Positions 8,164 to 15,588 of a DNA stretch of 64,000 bases are shown here, piece by piece. The translations under genes were made by a program, and so were the position numbers. A model generated the notes under the pieces. That model worked only from the letters and a program-made list of their open reading frames with translations, did not search any database and was not told the DNA's origin. The stretch lies in NCBI RefSeq assembly GCF_002240355.1, contig NZ_CP016354.1, positions 62,001-126,000 of the forward strand. Reading direction: 5' to 3'. This DNA comes from Prauserella marina (GTDB lineage Bacteria; Actinomycetota; Actinomycetes; Mycobacteriales; Pseudonocardiaceae). Numbering within the stretch: position 1 is the stretch's first letter; each line of letters opens with the position of its first letter.

Positions 8164-8856
8164 TCAGGTGTCCCGAGCCTGGGCTGCGTGCCAGCGGTCG
8201 TTCAGTTGTCTCTTCCATCCCTTGGGGGGCGGCCACGCTACTCCCCACGCGGCAAGTTGTGCGCGGGTGAAGCCGCCCGCAGGGGTGCGAGCGGCTTCGA
8301 TGTCGTCCGGGGAGGGCAACACTGGCAACTGCTCCTGTCGTGACGTGCTGAGGAGCGTCTCTTGCCTCGCTTGCGAGTGGCCCTGCACGACCGGAGAACC
8401 GGGATTGGAACGGGGGCCGGGCGTTCGCTTAGGCGGCCGATAGTCCGTGGTGTCGTGAATGTCGACCAAACCGACGGTGCCTGGTACCTCGACCTTAGTA
8501 CGGCCGTGCCAGCGCACCCACAACGCCACCCGGCCGGCGTCGACCTCCGACAGCAGTTTTTGCAGGGACCAGACTTTCCCGTGCTTGTCGATCTCGATCG
8601 CCACCGCCGGTTGCTGCGCGGGCCGGGTGCAGACCAGGTCCAGCCGAGCGCGCTTCGGGCCGTTTTCGGTCATGCGGGTGATCCGGCCCTGTACCTCGTA
8701 GGCGACCTCCCATCCCTGCCTCTTGGCCCAGCGCACCGTTTCATCCGTGACCAGCCTCGTTGCCTGCACTGCGGTCAACCCGCTAAGCCGCAACGGCTTC
8801 AGGTGCCGGTACAGCGAAGCCGCCAAAGTCGTCGTCTCCTCACCCAGTGAAGCCAT
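8164..8856 (-). CDS. Hypothetical protein with nuclease-like (PD-(D/E)XK-type) segment
   Basis: Starts MASLGEETTTLAASLYRHLK, 230 residues. Residues about 70-125 contain RARLDLVCT, then AVAIEIDKHGKVWSLQKLLS, then GRVALWVRWHG. A D, ExD and K spaced along alternating strands resembles the restriction-endonuclease fold, but the catalytic triad is not certain. The C-terminal 80 residues are a Pro-rich linker and a Trp-rich tail (LAAWGVAWPPPKGWKRQLND). It is divergent from nothing obvious and stands alone. It may be a DNase or an inactive DNA-binding relative. Confidence 0.55.
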   Translation of the reverse strand: MASLGEETTTLAASLYRHLKPLRLSGLTAVQATRLVTDETVRWAKRQGWEVAYEVQGRITRMTENGPKRARLDLVCTRPAQQPAVAIEIDKHGKVWSLQKLLSEVDAGRVALWVRWHGRTKVEVPGTVGLVDIHDTTDYRPPKRTPGPRSNPGSPVVQGHSQARQETLLSTSRQEQLPVLPSPDDIEAARTPAGGFTRAQLAAWGVAWPPPKGWKRQLNDRWHAAQARDT

Positions 8857-8939
8857 GCGGCCACGATAGAACTCCGGAAGCGGAGGTTCGATCGTCGTGG
8901 TGGCGGTGTGCCTTCCTGGCCCGGTGCCGGGTAGCGGGG

Positions 8940-9860
8940 TTAGGGCTGTCGGATGCGGCTGGTGAGGGCGCGGAGCAGGTCATCCAGCAGGGTGCTGGTG
9001 TCGGCGGTGACCGCGATGGCGGTGGCGGGTCGGTCGATGTCCGTGGTGGGGCGGATTTGGCCGCGGTGCTCGTCGAGCAGGGTCACTGCGACGGGGTGGT
9101 GGTCGTAGGTGGCGATGGTGGGGTTGAGCAGGATCGCGGCGGCGAGCGGGTCGTGCAATGGCCACGTTGGAAGTGTCGTCTCGGGGGTGGATTCCAGGAC
9201 CCAGCCGGCCATGCGGCCCCAGAGCCGGTCGGTGTCGCGGGCGAGGCGGCGCAGCCACATGCGGGTGACGGTGGCGTGGCGGGTGACGTCCAGCGGGACG
9301 AGGGTGCGGTCGGCGAAGGGCGCGGACAGGACGGTGTCGGCGGCTTCGGGGTCGTGCCAGAGGTTGGCTTCGGCGTGTTCGCTGATGTTGCCTTTTTCGC
9401 GGTAGGCGCCGCCCATGATGACGAGTTTCTTGACGCGGTGCGGGAGGGCCGGGTCGGCGGTGATGGCCAGGGCGAGGTTGGTGAGGGGGCCCAGCGCGAG
9501 GACATGCAGTGTGCCGTTGTGGTCGTGGCTGGCTCGAAGGAGTTGCTCGACGGCGCTGTCGTCGGCGGGTTTGCGTTCGGGTGTGCCGCCGATGGCGGCG
9601 AGCAGGTCCTCGGGGTGGGATAGGTGCAGGGGTTGCGCGAGGGGTTCGGGCGCGCCAAGGGCGACCGGGGTGGTGTGGTCGTCGGCGAGTTCGAGGGCGC
9701 GGATTCCGTTGCGTGCGGCGGCGTAGGTGTCGACGTTGCCGTGGACCGCGCCGATACCGACGAGGTTCACCTGGGGTGCGCGGGCGAGCAGGATGAGCGC
9801 GAGCGCGTCATCGATGCCCCCGTCCTGGTCGATCAGGACGGGGATGGTGGGCGTGCTCAC
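8940..9860 (-). CDS. Nucleoside hydrolase family protein
   Basis: From GTG 9860, MSTPTIPVLIDQDGGIDDAL gives the DxDxGxDD calcium-binding signature of inosine-uridine nucleoside N-ribohydrolases (here DQDGGIDD). It is followed by LVGIGAVHGNV, the conserved LGPLTNLA motif, MGGAYREKGN and a C-terminal PLHDPLAAA with the second metal Asp. The length, 306 residues, is full. It should hydrolyse a ribonucleoside or related N-glycoside. It is the last gene of the XRE / ImmA / MAB_1171c operon, with a GTGA overlap. Because it sits with a regulatory protease pair it could be a nucleotide-metabolism effector rather than a housekeeping salvage enzyme. Confidence 0.88.
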   Translation of the reverse strand: MSTPTIPVLIDQDGGIDDALALILLARAPQVNLVGIGAVHGNVDTYAAARNGIRALELADDHTTPVALGAPEPLAQPLHLSHPEDLLAAIGGTPERKPADDSAVEQLLRASHDHNGTLHVLALGPLTNLALAITADPALPHRVKKLVIMGGAYREKGNISEHAEANLWHDPEAADTVLSAPFADRTLVPLDVTRHATVTRMWLRRLARDTDRLWGRMAGWVLESTPETTLPTWPLHDPLAAAILLNPTIATYDHHPVAVTLLDEHRGQIRPTTDIDRPATAIAVTADTSTLLDDLLRALTSRIRQP

Positions 9861-11059
9861 CGCGTGCCTCCTGCGGGTGTGGTGGTGCGGAACGACTCGA
9901 CGATAGGGGAGCTGAGCGCGTCGGCGACCTGGGCCAGCCAGTCGGCTTCGGTGTCGAGCGCGTCGGTGGCGTGGTCGGGGGTTGGGGGTGGTTGCGGTGG
10001 CGGCTGGTCGTCGTTTCCCTGTTCGCGCAGAGCAGCCACGATCTCGGCGGCTTCGATGACCGCGGCGCGGTGGCTGCCGGTCAATCCTGCGGCCTCGGCG
10101 GCGGCCGCTGCGGCCTGGGCAGGTTCGTCGCGTCGGTAGGGCGCCAGCAGCAGGAGCCCGTCGCGGATGTCGATCACCCGGTCGCTGAGGCTGGTGCCGG
10201 TGGTCCACGCGGTGTGGGGGATGGCTTCGGTGAGCAGCTCCCACAGCGGCGTGAGCTGGAGACTGGTGCGCCGGTGGCGGGCGCGCAGGCGCAGATGCTC
10301 GACGCGGCCGGTGAGGTAGGTGAGCAGGAAGCCGGTGATCGCGATGGCCGCCGCCACGGCGGGGGAGCCGATCGCGATAAAACAGGACAGGTCGGAGACC
10401 GCGCTGAGGCACACGCCGGTTTCCCCGCCGGCGCCTTGGCGCGCGCCGGTGGCGGCGTTGCGGAACACGATGATGATGGTGGCGACGTTGTGGGCGACGG
10501 CCACGAGCGCGGCGAGAGTGAGCACGTGCAGGCCCATCCGCATGGTTCCGCCGGTGATCCGGGCGAACCGCTGGAATTGCCAGGCCATCTCGGCGACGGT
10601 GGCGCCGAAGAAGGTGGCATAGACCAGCGTGTAGACGATCAGGGACGGGTCGATGGCATACAGCCCGTCGAAGCTCCCGGTCAGCGGCACCGGGTGCGGC
10701 AGGGCGAACATCGTGACCATCACGGCGATCGCCGTGGCCAGCAGCGCGGCGCGGATGAGAATGCGGCGTCGTGCCTGCTGCGGGGAGTGGAGGATGCAGC
10801 TCACGAGGGCGCTGGCCGCGAACATGCCAACGAGCGTGGAGGAGTTGCCAATCAGCTTGAACAGGTCGCCCACGTATTGGTTGACCCACGCCTGCGAGGT
10901 CGGCGCGAACACCCCGAAGGTGAGGGCCATCGCGCCGACGAGCAGCACGCTGAACCGCACCGCTGGCGGGTTGTCGGTGGTGCGCAATCTGCGTAGTCGC
11001 AGCACGACCATCACCAGCGCGGCCGCCGACAGGCCATAGGACATCGCACTCGCGGACAT
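9857..11059 (-). CDS. MAB_1171c-type multi-pass membrane protein (DUF6545 C-terminal region)
   Basis: Starts MSASAMSYGLSAAALVMVVL. About seven hydrophobic segments occupy the first 250 residues (for example SVLLVGAMALTFGVFA, ILIRAALLATAIAVMVTMFA, AAAIAITGFLLTYLTG). A cytoplasmic domain follows, with LTPLWELLTEAIPHTAW and DIRDGLLLLAPY, which I associate with DUF6545. The family is annotated as a putative transporter, but its function is not established. It lies 12 nt downstream of the ImmA-like gene and overlaps the nucleoside hydrolase by GTGA, so the three are surely co-transcribed. Confidence 0.75.
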   Translation of the reverse strand: MSASAMSYGLSAAALVMVVLRLRRLRTTDNPPAVRFSVLLVGAMALTFGVFAPTSQAWVNQYVGDLFKLIGNSSTLVGMFAASALVSCILHSPQQARRRILIRAALLATAIAVMVTMFALPHPVPLTGSFDGLYAIDPSLIVYTLVYATFFGATVAEMAWQFQRFARITGGTMRMGLHVLTLAALVAVAHNVATIIIVFRNAATGARQGAGGETGVCLSAVSDLSCFIAIGSPAVAAAIAITGFLLTYLTGRVEHLRLRARHRRTSLQLTPLWELLTEAIPHTAWTTGTSLSDRVIDIRDGLLLLAPYRRDEPAQAAAAAAEAAGLTGSHRAAVIEAAEIVAALREQGNDDQPPPQPPPTPDHATDALDTEADWLAQVADALSSPIVESFRTTTPAGGTR

Positions 11060-11071
11060 GGGTTTCTCCGG

Positions 11072-11581
11072 TTATCCGAACGCGGCCTCGACGCGGCCGC
11101 GGAGCCCGCCGCGTGGAGTGCGGCGGTGCCGGTGGTGCTCGATCTGGGTGATCATTGACCGCGCGAAAGCTTCGGCTTCCTGTTCCTCGGCCGCGCCAGT
11201 GGTCGAGGTCAGCAGGTGCATGAACGCGGCGGGCTTCAGATCGGGGGCCAGTTGCTGGGCACGCTGATTGGTCAAAACGCAGTGCCCGGCGTGCTGGGGC
11301 AGCATGTGCCCGATCTCGTGCAGGATGATCACATCCTGATGCCAGGGGCTGGTGTTGGTGGGGTAGGCGATCACGTCGTGATCGGGCATCGCCCGCCAGG
11401 CCCCGGTGCTGTCGCCGGGGGCCCAGTGCAGTTCGCACAGGTCGATCGGCCGGTTCCGTGCCTGCTCAAGCTGATCCAGGAACACGTTCATGTCCCACGG
11501 GGCGGGGATCAGGGGGCGCAGTTGCTCGACACGGCGCTTGACGATGCGCCGCACGCCCCGGTCCACCGGTCCCGCCTCCAT
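11072..11581 (-). CDS. ImmA/IrrE-type zinc metallopeptidase-like protein
   Basis: From ATG 11581, MEAGPVDRGVRRIVKRRVEQ. The zinc-protease motif HEIGHML (HExxH) lies at about residues 95-101, and AAEEQEAEAFARSMI supplies the downstream Glu ligand. Family members cleave or antagonise XRE-type repressors, as ImmA does with ImmR. The XRE gene immediately upstream is the natural partner. The frame extends upstream to 11671, but that segment is not coding-like and covers the intergenic region. Confidence 0.8.
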   Translation of the reverse strand: MEAGPVDRGVRRIVKRRVEQLRPLIPAPWDMNVFLDQLEQARNRPIDLCELHWAPGDSTGAWRAMPDHDVIAYPTNTSPWHQDVIILHEIGHMLPQHAGHCVLTNQRAQQLAPDLKPAAFMHLLTSTTGAAEEQEAEAFARSMITQIEHHRHRRTPRGGLRGRVEAAFG

Positions 11582-11691
11582 CACCGTCGATACGCGCGAT
11601 CGGTTGCACCCGGCGGTCGCCCCGGCACGCGGCAAACTATTTATGACCGGTGAATCGTACATTTTCGACACAACCCCGTCAGCGGTTTTGA

Positions 11692-12105
11692 TCAGCGAGG
11701 TTTACGTCGCTTCCGCTGGTCACGGGGACGCTGGTGATAGTCCTGCATCGTGTCCATCAGGTTGCTCACGGCTTTTCGGTCGCTTGGCGAGAGCGTCCAT
11801 ACTCGTTGCGCGATGCGCTCGATCTCCGCTTCCTCGACGAGCTGCTCCAGTTGTGGCGCGACTCTGGCGTACACCTCGTCATCGGTGAAGAACTCCGCCG
11901 GGAGTCCGAAGTAGTCAGTGAGCCGTTCGAGAAACGTTCCCGAGGGCTGTCCGCGTTTTCCGGTGCGCAGGTAGTAGATGTACTGCCTGCTCACGCCGAG
12001 GGCCTTGTGTAGTTCGAGATCGCTGTAGGGCGCGCGGTCCGGCGGGTGCATCCGGTCGATGACGTACTGGAATTTTTCGGCGAACGAACTAGGTCGTCCT
12101 GACAT
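11692..12105 (-). CDS. XRE-family regulator, partner of ImmA-like protease
   Basis: From ATG 12105, MSGRPSSFAEKFQYVIDRMH. The helix-turn-helix is YSDLELHKALGVSRQYIYYL then RTGKRGQPSG. About 60 helical residues and a basic tail (RPRDQRKRRKPR) follow. It precedes the ImmA-like gene by 110 nt. It probably represses its own operon and perhaps the divergent conjugation genes, since both promoters share the 12106-12369 gap. Confidence 0.8.
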   Translation of the reverse strand: MSGRPSSFAEKFQYVIDRMHPPDRAPYSDLELHKALGVSRQYIYYLRTGKRGQPSGTFLERLTDYFGLPAEFFTDDEVYARVAPQLEQLVEEAEIERIAQRVWTLSPSDRKAVSNLMDTMQDYHQRPRDQRKRRKPR

Positions 12106-12320
12106 CACAGACTCCGAAACGAGGCGGGAGGGGCTTCGGCAACGCTGCACGCTGACGATACGTGTTAACAACCGTCGACAACAAACGACACCGATCGTAA
12201 GCAGCAGTTGTGACTATCCGGGGTACACGAGCGTGACTCAGAACCGCCGTTGACTAGGCCATTCAGGTGGAGTTGCACCCCCTTGGCCCGCGATCTCTGT
12301 TGACGCTCGCAGCGTGATCG

Positions 12321-12350
12321 TGTTTACAGTTACCGCTCTTGATGTAAACA
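12321..12350. promoter_or_regulatory. Inverted repeat, candidate operator in divergent promoter region
   Basis: TGTTTACA (12321-12328) and TGTAAACA (12343-12350) are perfect 8-bp arms with a 14-bp spacer, 19 bp before the start of the wall hydrolase gene. The gap is locally AT-rich. It lies between the XRE operon (-) and the first conjugation gene (+), so either the XRE protein or a conjugation regulator could bind here. Confidence 0.5.
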
Positions 12351-12369
12351 AGGTAGGGGACGCTGGGGC

Positions 12370-13341
12370 ATGAGGTCGGTGGCGCGGTGGGGCTGTGTCG
12401 TGGTCGCCGTGCCCGTGGTCTTGGTGCTCGCCGTGGTGTTTCTGGTGGTGTCCACGGAAGAACAGCCAGCCGTGGCCGCGGCGGGGCGGACGTGCTCGGT
12501 CGGGATGGCCGCCGATGGCACGGTCGCGGGGTTTGGGGAGGAATCGTTGGCGATCGCAGAGTCCATTGTGTCCGTGGGTGCCGCACGGGGTTTGCCGCCA
12601 CAGGCATGGCAGATCGCGGTGCAGGCCGGGATGGCCGAGTCAGGCTTGCGGAACCTGGACTACGGGGACCGGGATTCGCTGGGCATTTTCCAGATGCGCC
12701 CGTCGATGGGCTGGGGCACACCGGAGCAATTGCAGGACGTGCACTACCAGATCAACAAGTTCTTCGATGTGCTGTTGGAGGTGCCGGGCTGGGAGGACAT
12801 GCGGCCGGGTGAAGCGGCGCAGGCCGTGGAGCGCTCGGCGTTCCCGGAGCGGTATCACGAGTTCGAGGTGGCCGCGCAGCAGGTACTGGGCACGGTGCAG
12901 GGCATCGAGTGCGGAACGTTGGGGTCGGACGCGGCGGCGGCAGTGTTGTCGGCGGCCACCGATCAACTCGGGGTTCCCTACGCCTGGGGCGGCGGCACGC
13001 TCGACGGCCCAGGGCCGGGCATCGAGATCGACGCCGGCGTGGTGGGATTCGACTGCTCCGCGCTGGTTCGCTACGCCTTCCATCAGGGCACGCGCGGTGC
13101 GGTGACGCTGCCACGCACCTCGCGCGAGCAGTACGCGGCAACCTCCGGCGCCGACCTGACCGGGCAGGAACTCTTGCCCGGCGATCTGCTGTTCTACGGC
13201 ACCGGCCCGTCCACGATCCACCACGTGGCCCTGTATCTGGGTGACGGGCAGATGGTCGAGGCACCGGAGTCGGGCAGCACGGTGCGCATCGCCCCGGCGC
13301 GCTTGGACGGCGACTTCTATCGCGCGACGAGGGTGCTGTGA
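12370..13341 (+). CDS. Bifunctional cell-wall hydrolase of the conjugation apparatus (SLT-like + NlpC/P60)
   Basis: Starts MRSVARWGCVVVAVPVVLVL, an N-terminal membrane anchor or signal at residues 9-28. Residues about 60-115 resemble a lytic transglycosylase (AGMAESGLRNLDYGDRDSLG then IFQMRPSMGWG, with Glu as acid). The C-terminal NlpC/P60 (C40) domain shows catalytic Cys in GFDCSALVRYAF and His in STIHHVALYLGDG. It should open peptidoglycan outside the membrane so the transfer machine can assemble, as VirB1/TcpG-like proteins do. It is the first gene of the transfer module. Confidence 0.85.
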   Translation: MRSVARWGCVVVAVPVVLVLAVVFLVVSTEEQPAVAAAGRTCSVGMAADGTVAGFGEESLAIAESIVSVGAARGLPPQAWQIAVQAGMAESGLRNLDYGDRDSLGIFQMRPSMGWGTPEQLQDVHYQINKFFDVLLEVPGWEDMRPGEAAQAVERSAFPERYHEFEVAAQQVLGTVQGIECGTLGSDAAAAVLSAATDQLGVPYAWGGGTLDGPGPGIEIDAGVVGFDCSALVRYAFHQGTRGAVTLPRTSREQYAATSGADLTGQELLPGDLLFYGTGPSTIHHVALYLGDGQMVEAPESGSTVRIAPARLDGDFYRATRVL

Positions 13342-13355
13342 ACCGAATTCATGGA

Positions 13356-13946
13356 CTATCCGGCGGCGTCGGTGATGTCGTCGACCAACCAGTTCCCGCC
13401 GGGCTGGCGGGTCAGTTTGAGCGTGACGGTGACCGGTTGCTCGGCGGGAAACGGCGGGTTCCGCGGGTCGTGCGCGCAGGAGGTGATCGCGGTTCCGCTG
13501 ACCAGGTACCAGGTGCTGGTGTCAGTGCTGGGGGCTGCTTGCGCGACGTGTGCCTGCACCTCCCGGACGATGCGGGTGCAGTCCTGCCGCTGGAAATCCG
13601 CCCACGCCACACCGCCCCCACCGCCGCCGAACTGGTCGGTCAGTTCAGCGTGCAGGCGCGAGGTCGACAGTTCGGCTACCCGGTGCAGCCAGGCATCAGC
13701 GGCCGGATCGGTGGCCCGCAAGGAATGACGCGCCGCGAGCCACTCACCCGCGACCCGACCAGGATCGGCTTCGGTCGCGGCGCCGGTGGCCGACACGATG
13801 GTCTGAACCGACCCGCTCGGCCCGATCGGCGCGGGCGCGGCCGGTTCATTCTGCTCGGCGCCCAGCCAGTAGGCGCCCACGATGACCCCGCCCGCGACGA
13901 GCACCGCGGCGCCGGTCGCGGCGAGCACGCGCATCCGCCCGTTCAT
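13356..13946 (-). CDS. Single-TM exported protein in the transfer region
   Basis: MNGRMRVLAATGAAVLVAGG VIVGAYWLG is an N-terminal membrane helix. A Pro/Ala-rich linker and an external domain of about 130 residues follow, ending QPVTVTLKLTRQPGGNWLVD DITDAAG, which resembles the NTF2-like folds of VirB8/TcpC-type proteins. It is the only minus-strand gene inside the transfer operon, 14 nt from the wall-hydrolase stop and divergent from the gene at 14003. Role in transfer is inferred from position. Confidence 0.65.
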   Translation of the reverse strand: MNGRMRVLAATGAAVLVAGGVIVGAYWLGAEQNEPAAPAPIGPSGSVQTIVSATGAATEADPGRVAGEWLAARHSLRATDPAADAWLHRVAELSTSRLHAELTDQFGGGGGGVAWADFQRQDCTRIVREVQAHVAQAAPSTDTSTWYLVSGTAITSCAHDPRNPPFPAEQPVTVTLKLTRQPGGNWLVDDITDAAG

Positions 13947-14002
13947 CACTGCCCCCTTGGTGCTGGTGTGCGGGCTGTTTCTACCAGGCGTGAGGTGATC
14001 AG

Positions 14003-14566
14003 GTGAGCGTCAGGCAGCCCGTGGTGGCCGGAGTGGACGGCGGGGTCGGCGCGCGCACCCTCGCGCTGGCGCTGGGTGTGACCGCACCCCCGGCCGAGCG
14101 CTACACGCCCTGCGACGTGCTGGTGTGCCGGGGAACCGTGCACTCACTTGCGTTGGCCGAGTGGCATGTGGACGCCGTGACCCGCTCGGGAAACCACCAG
14201 CCCGTCATCCTCGCCGTGCAAACCGACGCCGAGGGAATACCGCGCAACGCCCGCGCGAAGCTCACGATGCTGGAACCACACCTGCACGGCATCGTCCGCA
14301 TGCCCTGGGTGTCGCGCTGGCGAGAAGTCGCCGACCCCTACACCGAAGCCGGGCAGCTTCTCCGCCGCGACCCCGCCGCTGTTCCCAAGCACCTGATCAA
14401 GTACCACGCCGCGGTCGTCGACGTCGCCGAGCGGCTGATGCGGCTTGTCACTAACACCACGCCGAATATGGCGTTATACACCCCTGGGTCGTGGGCCCCG
14501 CAACCATCACCTGCCGCGCCGGGGTCTGCGACCCCGTTCGCGTTTCATCCCGCCGGAGGTCACTAA
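14003..14566 (+). CDS. Transfer-region protein of unknown function with degenerate P-loop-like start
   Basis: Starts MSVRQPVVAGVDGGVGARTL. The glycine-rich GVDGGVGART resembles a nucleotide-binding loop but lacks the GK(S/T) lysine. DVLVCRGTV and NHQPVILAVQTD follow as beta strands, so a Rossmann or SIMIBI-type fold that has lost ATPase activity is possible. The end is Pro-rich. It abuts the VirB2-like gene (14567). Confidence 0.55.
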   Translation: MSVRQPVVAGVDGGVGARTLALALGVTAPPAERYTPCDVLVCRGTVHSLALAEWHVDAVTRSGNHQPVILAVQTDAEGIPRNARAKLTMLEPHLHGIVRMPWVSRWREVADPYTEAGQLLRRDPAAVPKHLIKYHAAVVDVAERLMRLVTNTTPNMALYTPGSWAPQPSPAAPGSATPFAFHPAGGH

Positions 14567-14881
14567 ATGTCCACCATCGTTGCCCTGCTCGCCGACACGG
14601 CCCTGCCCTGGCTGGCGCAGCAACCGTTTCCCGTCCCGGACCCCCAGCCGTCCCTGCCCCAAGAGTTGAACCAGTACAGCGACATGCTCGTGGGCGGGAT
14701 GAAGGCGATCCTTATCGTCGCCGGCATGGCCGGTTTCTTGTTCGGTGCCATCAAGATTTCCGTCGGCAGCGCTGACCGCGGCGGCCTGGCCCAGCGAGGC
14801 TTCTCCAACGTAGGTACCGCGATGCTCGGACTGATGATCGGCAGCATCGCCTCCGTCATCGTCGGCCTTTTCGTGCTCTGA
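14567..14881 (+). CDS. VirB2/TrbC-like small membrane protein
   Basis: 104 residues with an N-terminal hydrophobic segment, a Pro-rich loop (PFPVPDPQPSLPQELNQYSD) and two transmembrane helices (MKAILIVAGMAGFLFGAIKI and VGTAMLGLMIGSIASVIVGL). This two-TM pattern after a leader is that of VirB2/TrbC pilin-like subunits. Gene order just before VirB8-, VirB6-, VirB3/4- and VirD4-like genes supports the call. Confidence 0.6.
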   Translation: MSTIVALLADTALPWLAQQPFPVPDPQPSLPQELNQYSDMLVGGMKAILIVAGMAGFLFGAIKISVGSADRGGLAQRGFSNVGTAMLGLMIGSIASVIVGLFVL

Positions 14882-14907
14882 CCGCCTTCGACAGCAGGAA
14901 TCTCCTC

Positions 14908-15582
14908 ATGGTGAGTTTGGACAATCCGCCCTCGGCGCGGCGCGGGAAGCGCATCGCGCTGGTCGTGGTTGGTGTGCTCGTGGTGGCCGCCCTGGCGGTG
15001 GCCGCGTTCCTGCTGGGACGTGACACCAGCGGTGAGAGCACTCCGCCACCACCTGCTACCTCGGCACCGGCTTCGTCAGACGCCGCCGTGCCTGCTCAGC
15101 CGCCAGAAGGGGTGCGCTGGCAGCGGTATCAGGGCGTGCTGTTGCCGCTGTCCGATGTGCACGGTCCCCGCCAGAACAGGGACGGTGTGGCCACCGGCTT
15201 CGCCCACACCTCCGAGGGTGCGCTGCTGGCCCTGGTGAATATCTACTACCGCGTCACCTTGGCGCCGGGTGAGCAGTGGCGCGAGATCGCCGAGCAGCAG
15301 ATCGTCGGCGCGGGGCAGCAGGACTTCGTCGAGCAGATGTCCCACGCCGACCGTTCCGCGCTCCCGTCCCCGCCCCCGGTGGCCGGGTTCCGCGTCGTGT
15401 CTTTCGACGAGTCCACGGCGGTGATCACGCTCGTCGTCGGTTCCCCCGGCGGCTACATCGCGACCACCGAGGTGATGCGCTGGGCCGATGGGGATTGGCG
15501 CTACGCCCTGGACTCCGCCACCCCCTCACCGCCGCAGCGACTGAGTTCGCTGGAGGGCTACGTCCCCTGGAACGGGAGCTGA
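14908..15582 (+). CDS. VirB8/TcpC-like single-TM protein
   Basis: GTG or ATG near 14908 gives MVSLDNPPSARRGKRIALVV then VGVLVVAALAVAAFLLGRD, one transmembrane helix. A Thr/Pro/Ala-rich linker leads to an external domain of about 150 residues (GFAHTSEGALLALVNIYYRV then TLAPGEQWREIAEQQIVGAG). The domain is consistent with the NTF2-like scaffolds of type IV secretion. It lies 7 nt before the VirB6-like gene. Assignment rests on topology and context. Confidence 0.65.
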   Translation: MVSLDNPPSARRGKRIALVVVGVLVVAALAVAAFLLGRDTSGESTPPPPATSAPASSDAAVPAQPPEGVRWQRYQGVLLPLSDVHGPRQNRDGVATGFAHTSEGALLALVNIYYRVTLAPGEQWREIAEQQIVGAGQQDFVEQMSHADRSALPSPPPVAGFRVVSFDESTAVITLVVGSPGGYIATTEVMRWADGDWRYALDSATPSPPQRLSSLEGYVPWNGS

Positions 15583-15588
15583 GCGGCG

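Noticed and set aside
8940-11438. One 832-residue minus-strand frame covering nucleoside hydrolase and upstream DNA
   Set aside because: Only the last 307 codons are coding. The upstream part is the Arg/Pro/His-rich shadow of the MAB_1171c-type and ImmA-like genes in another frame.
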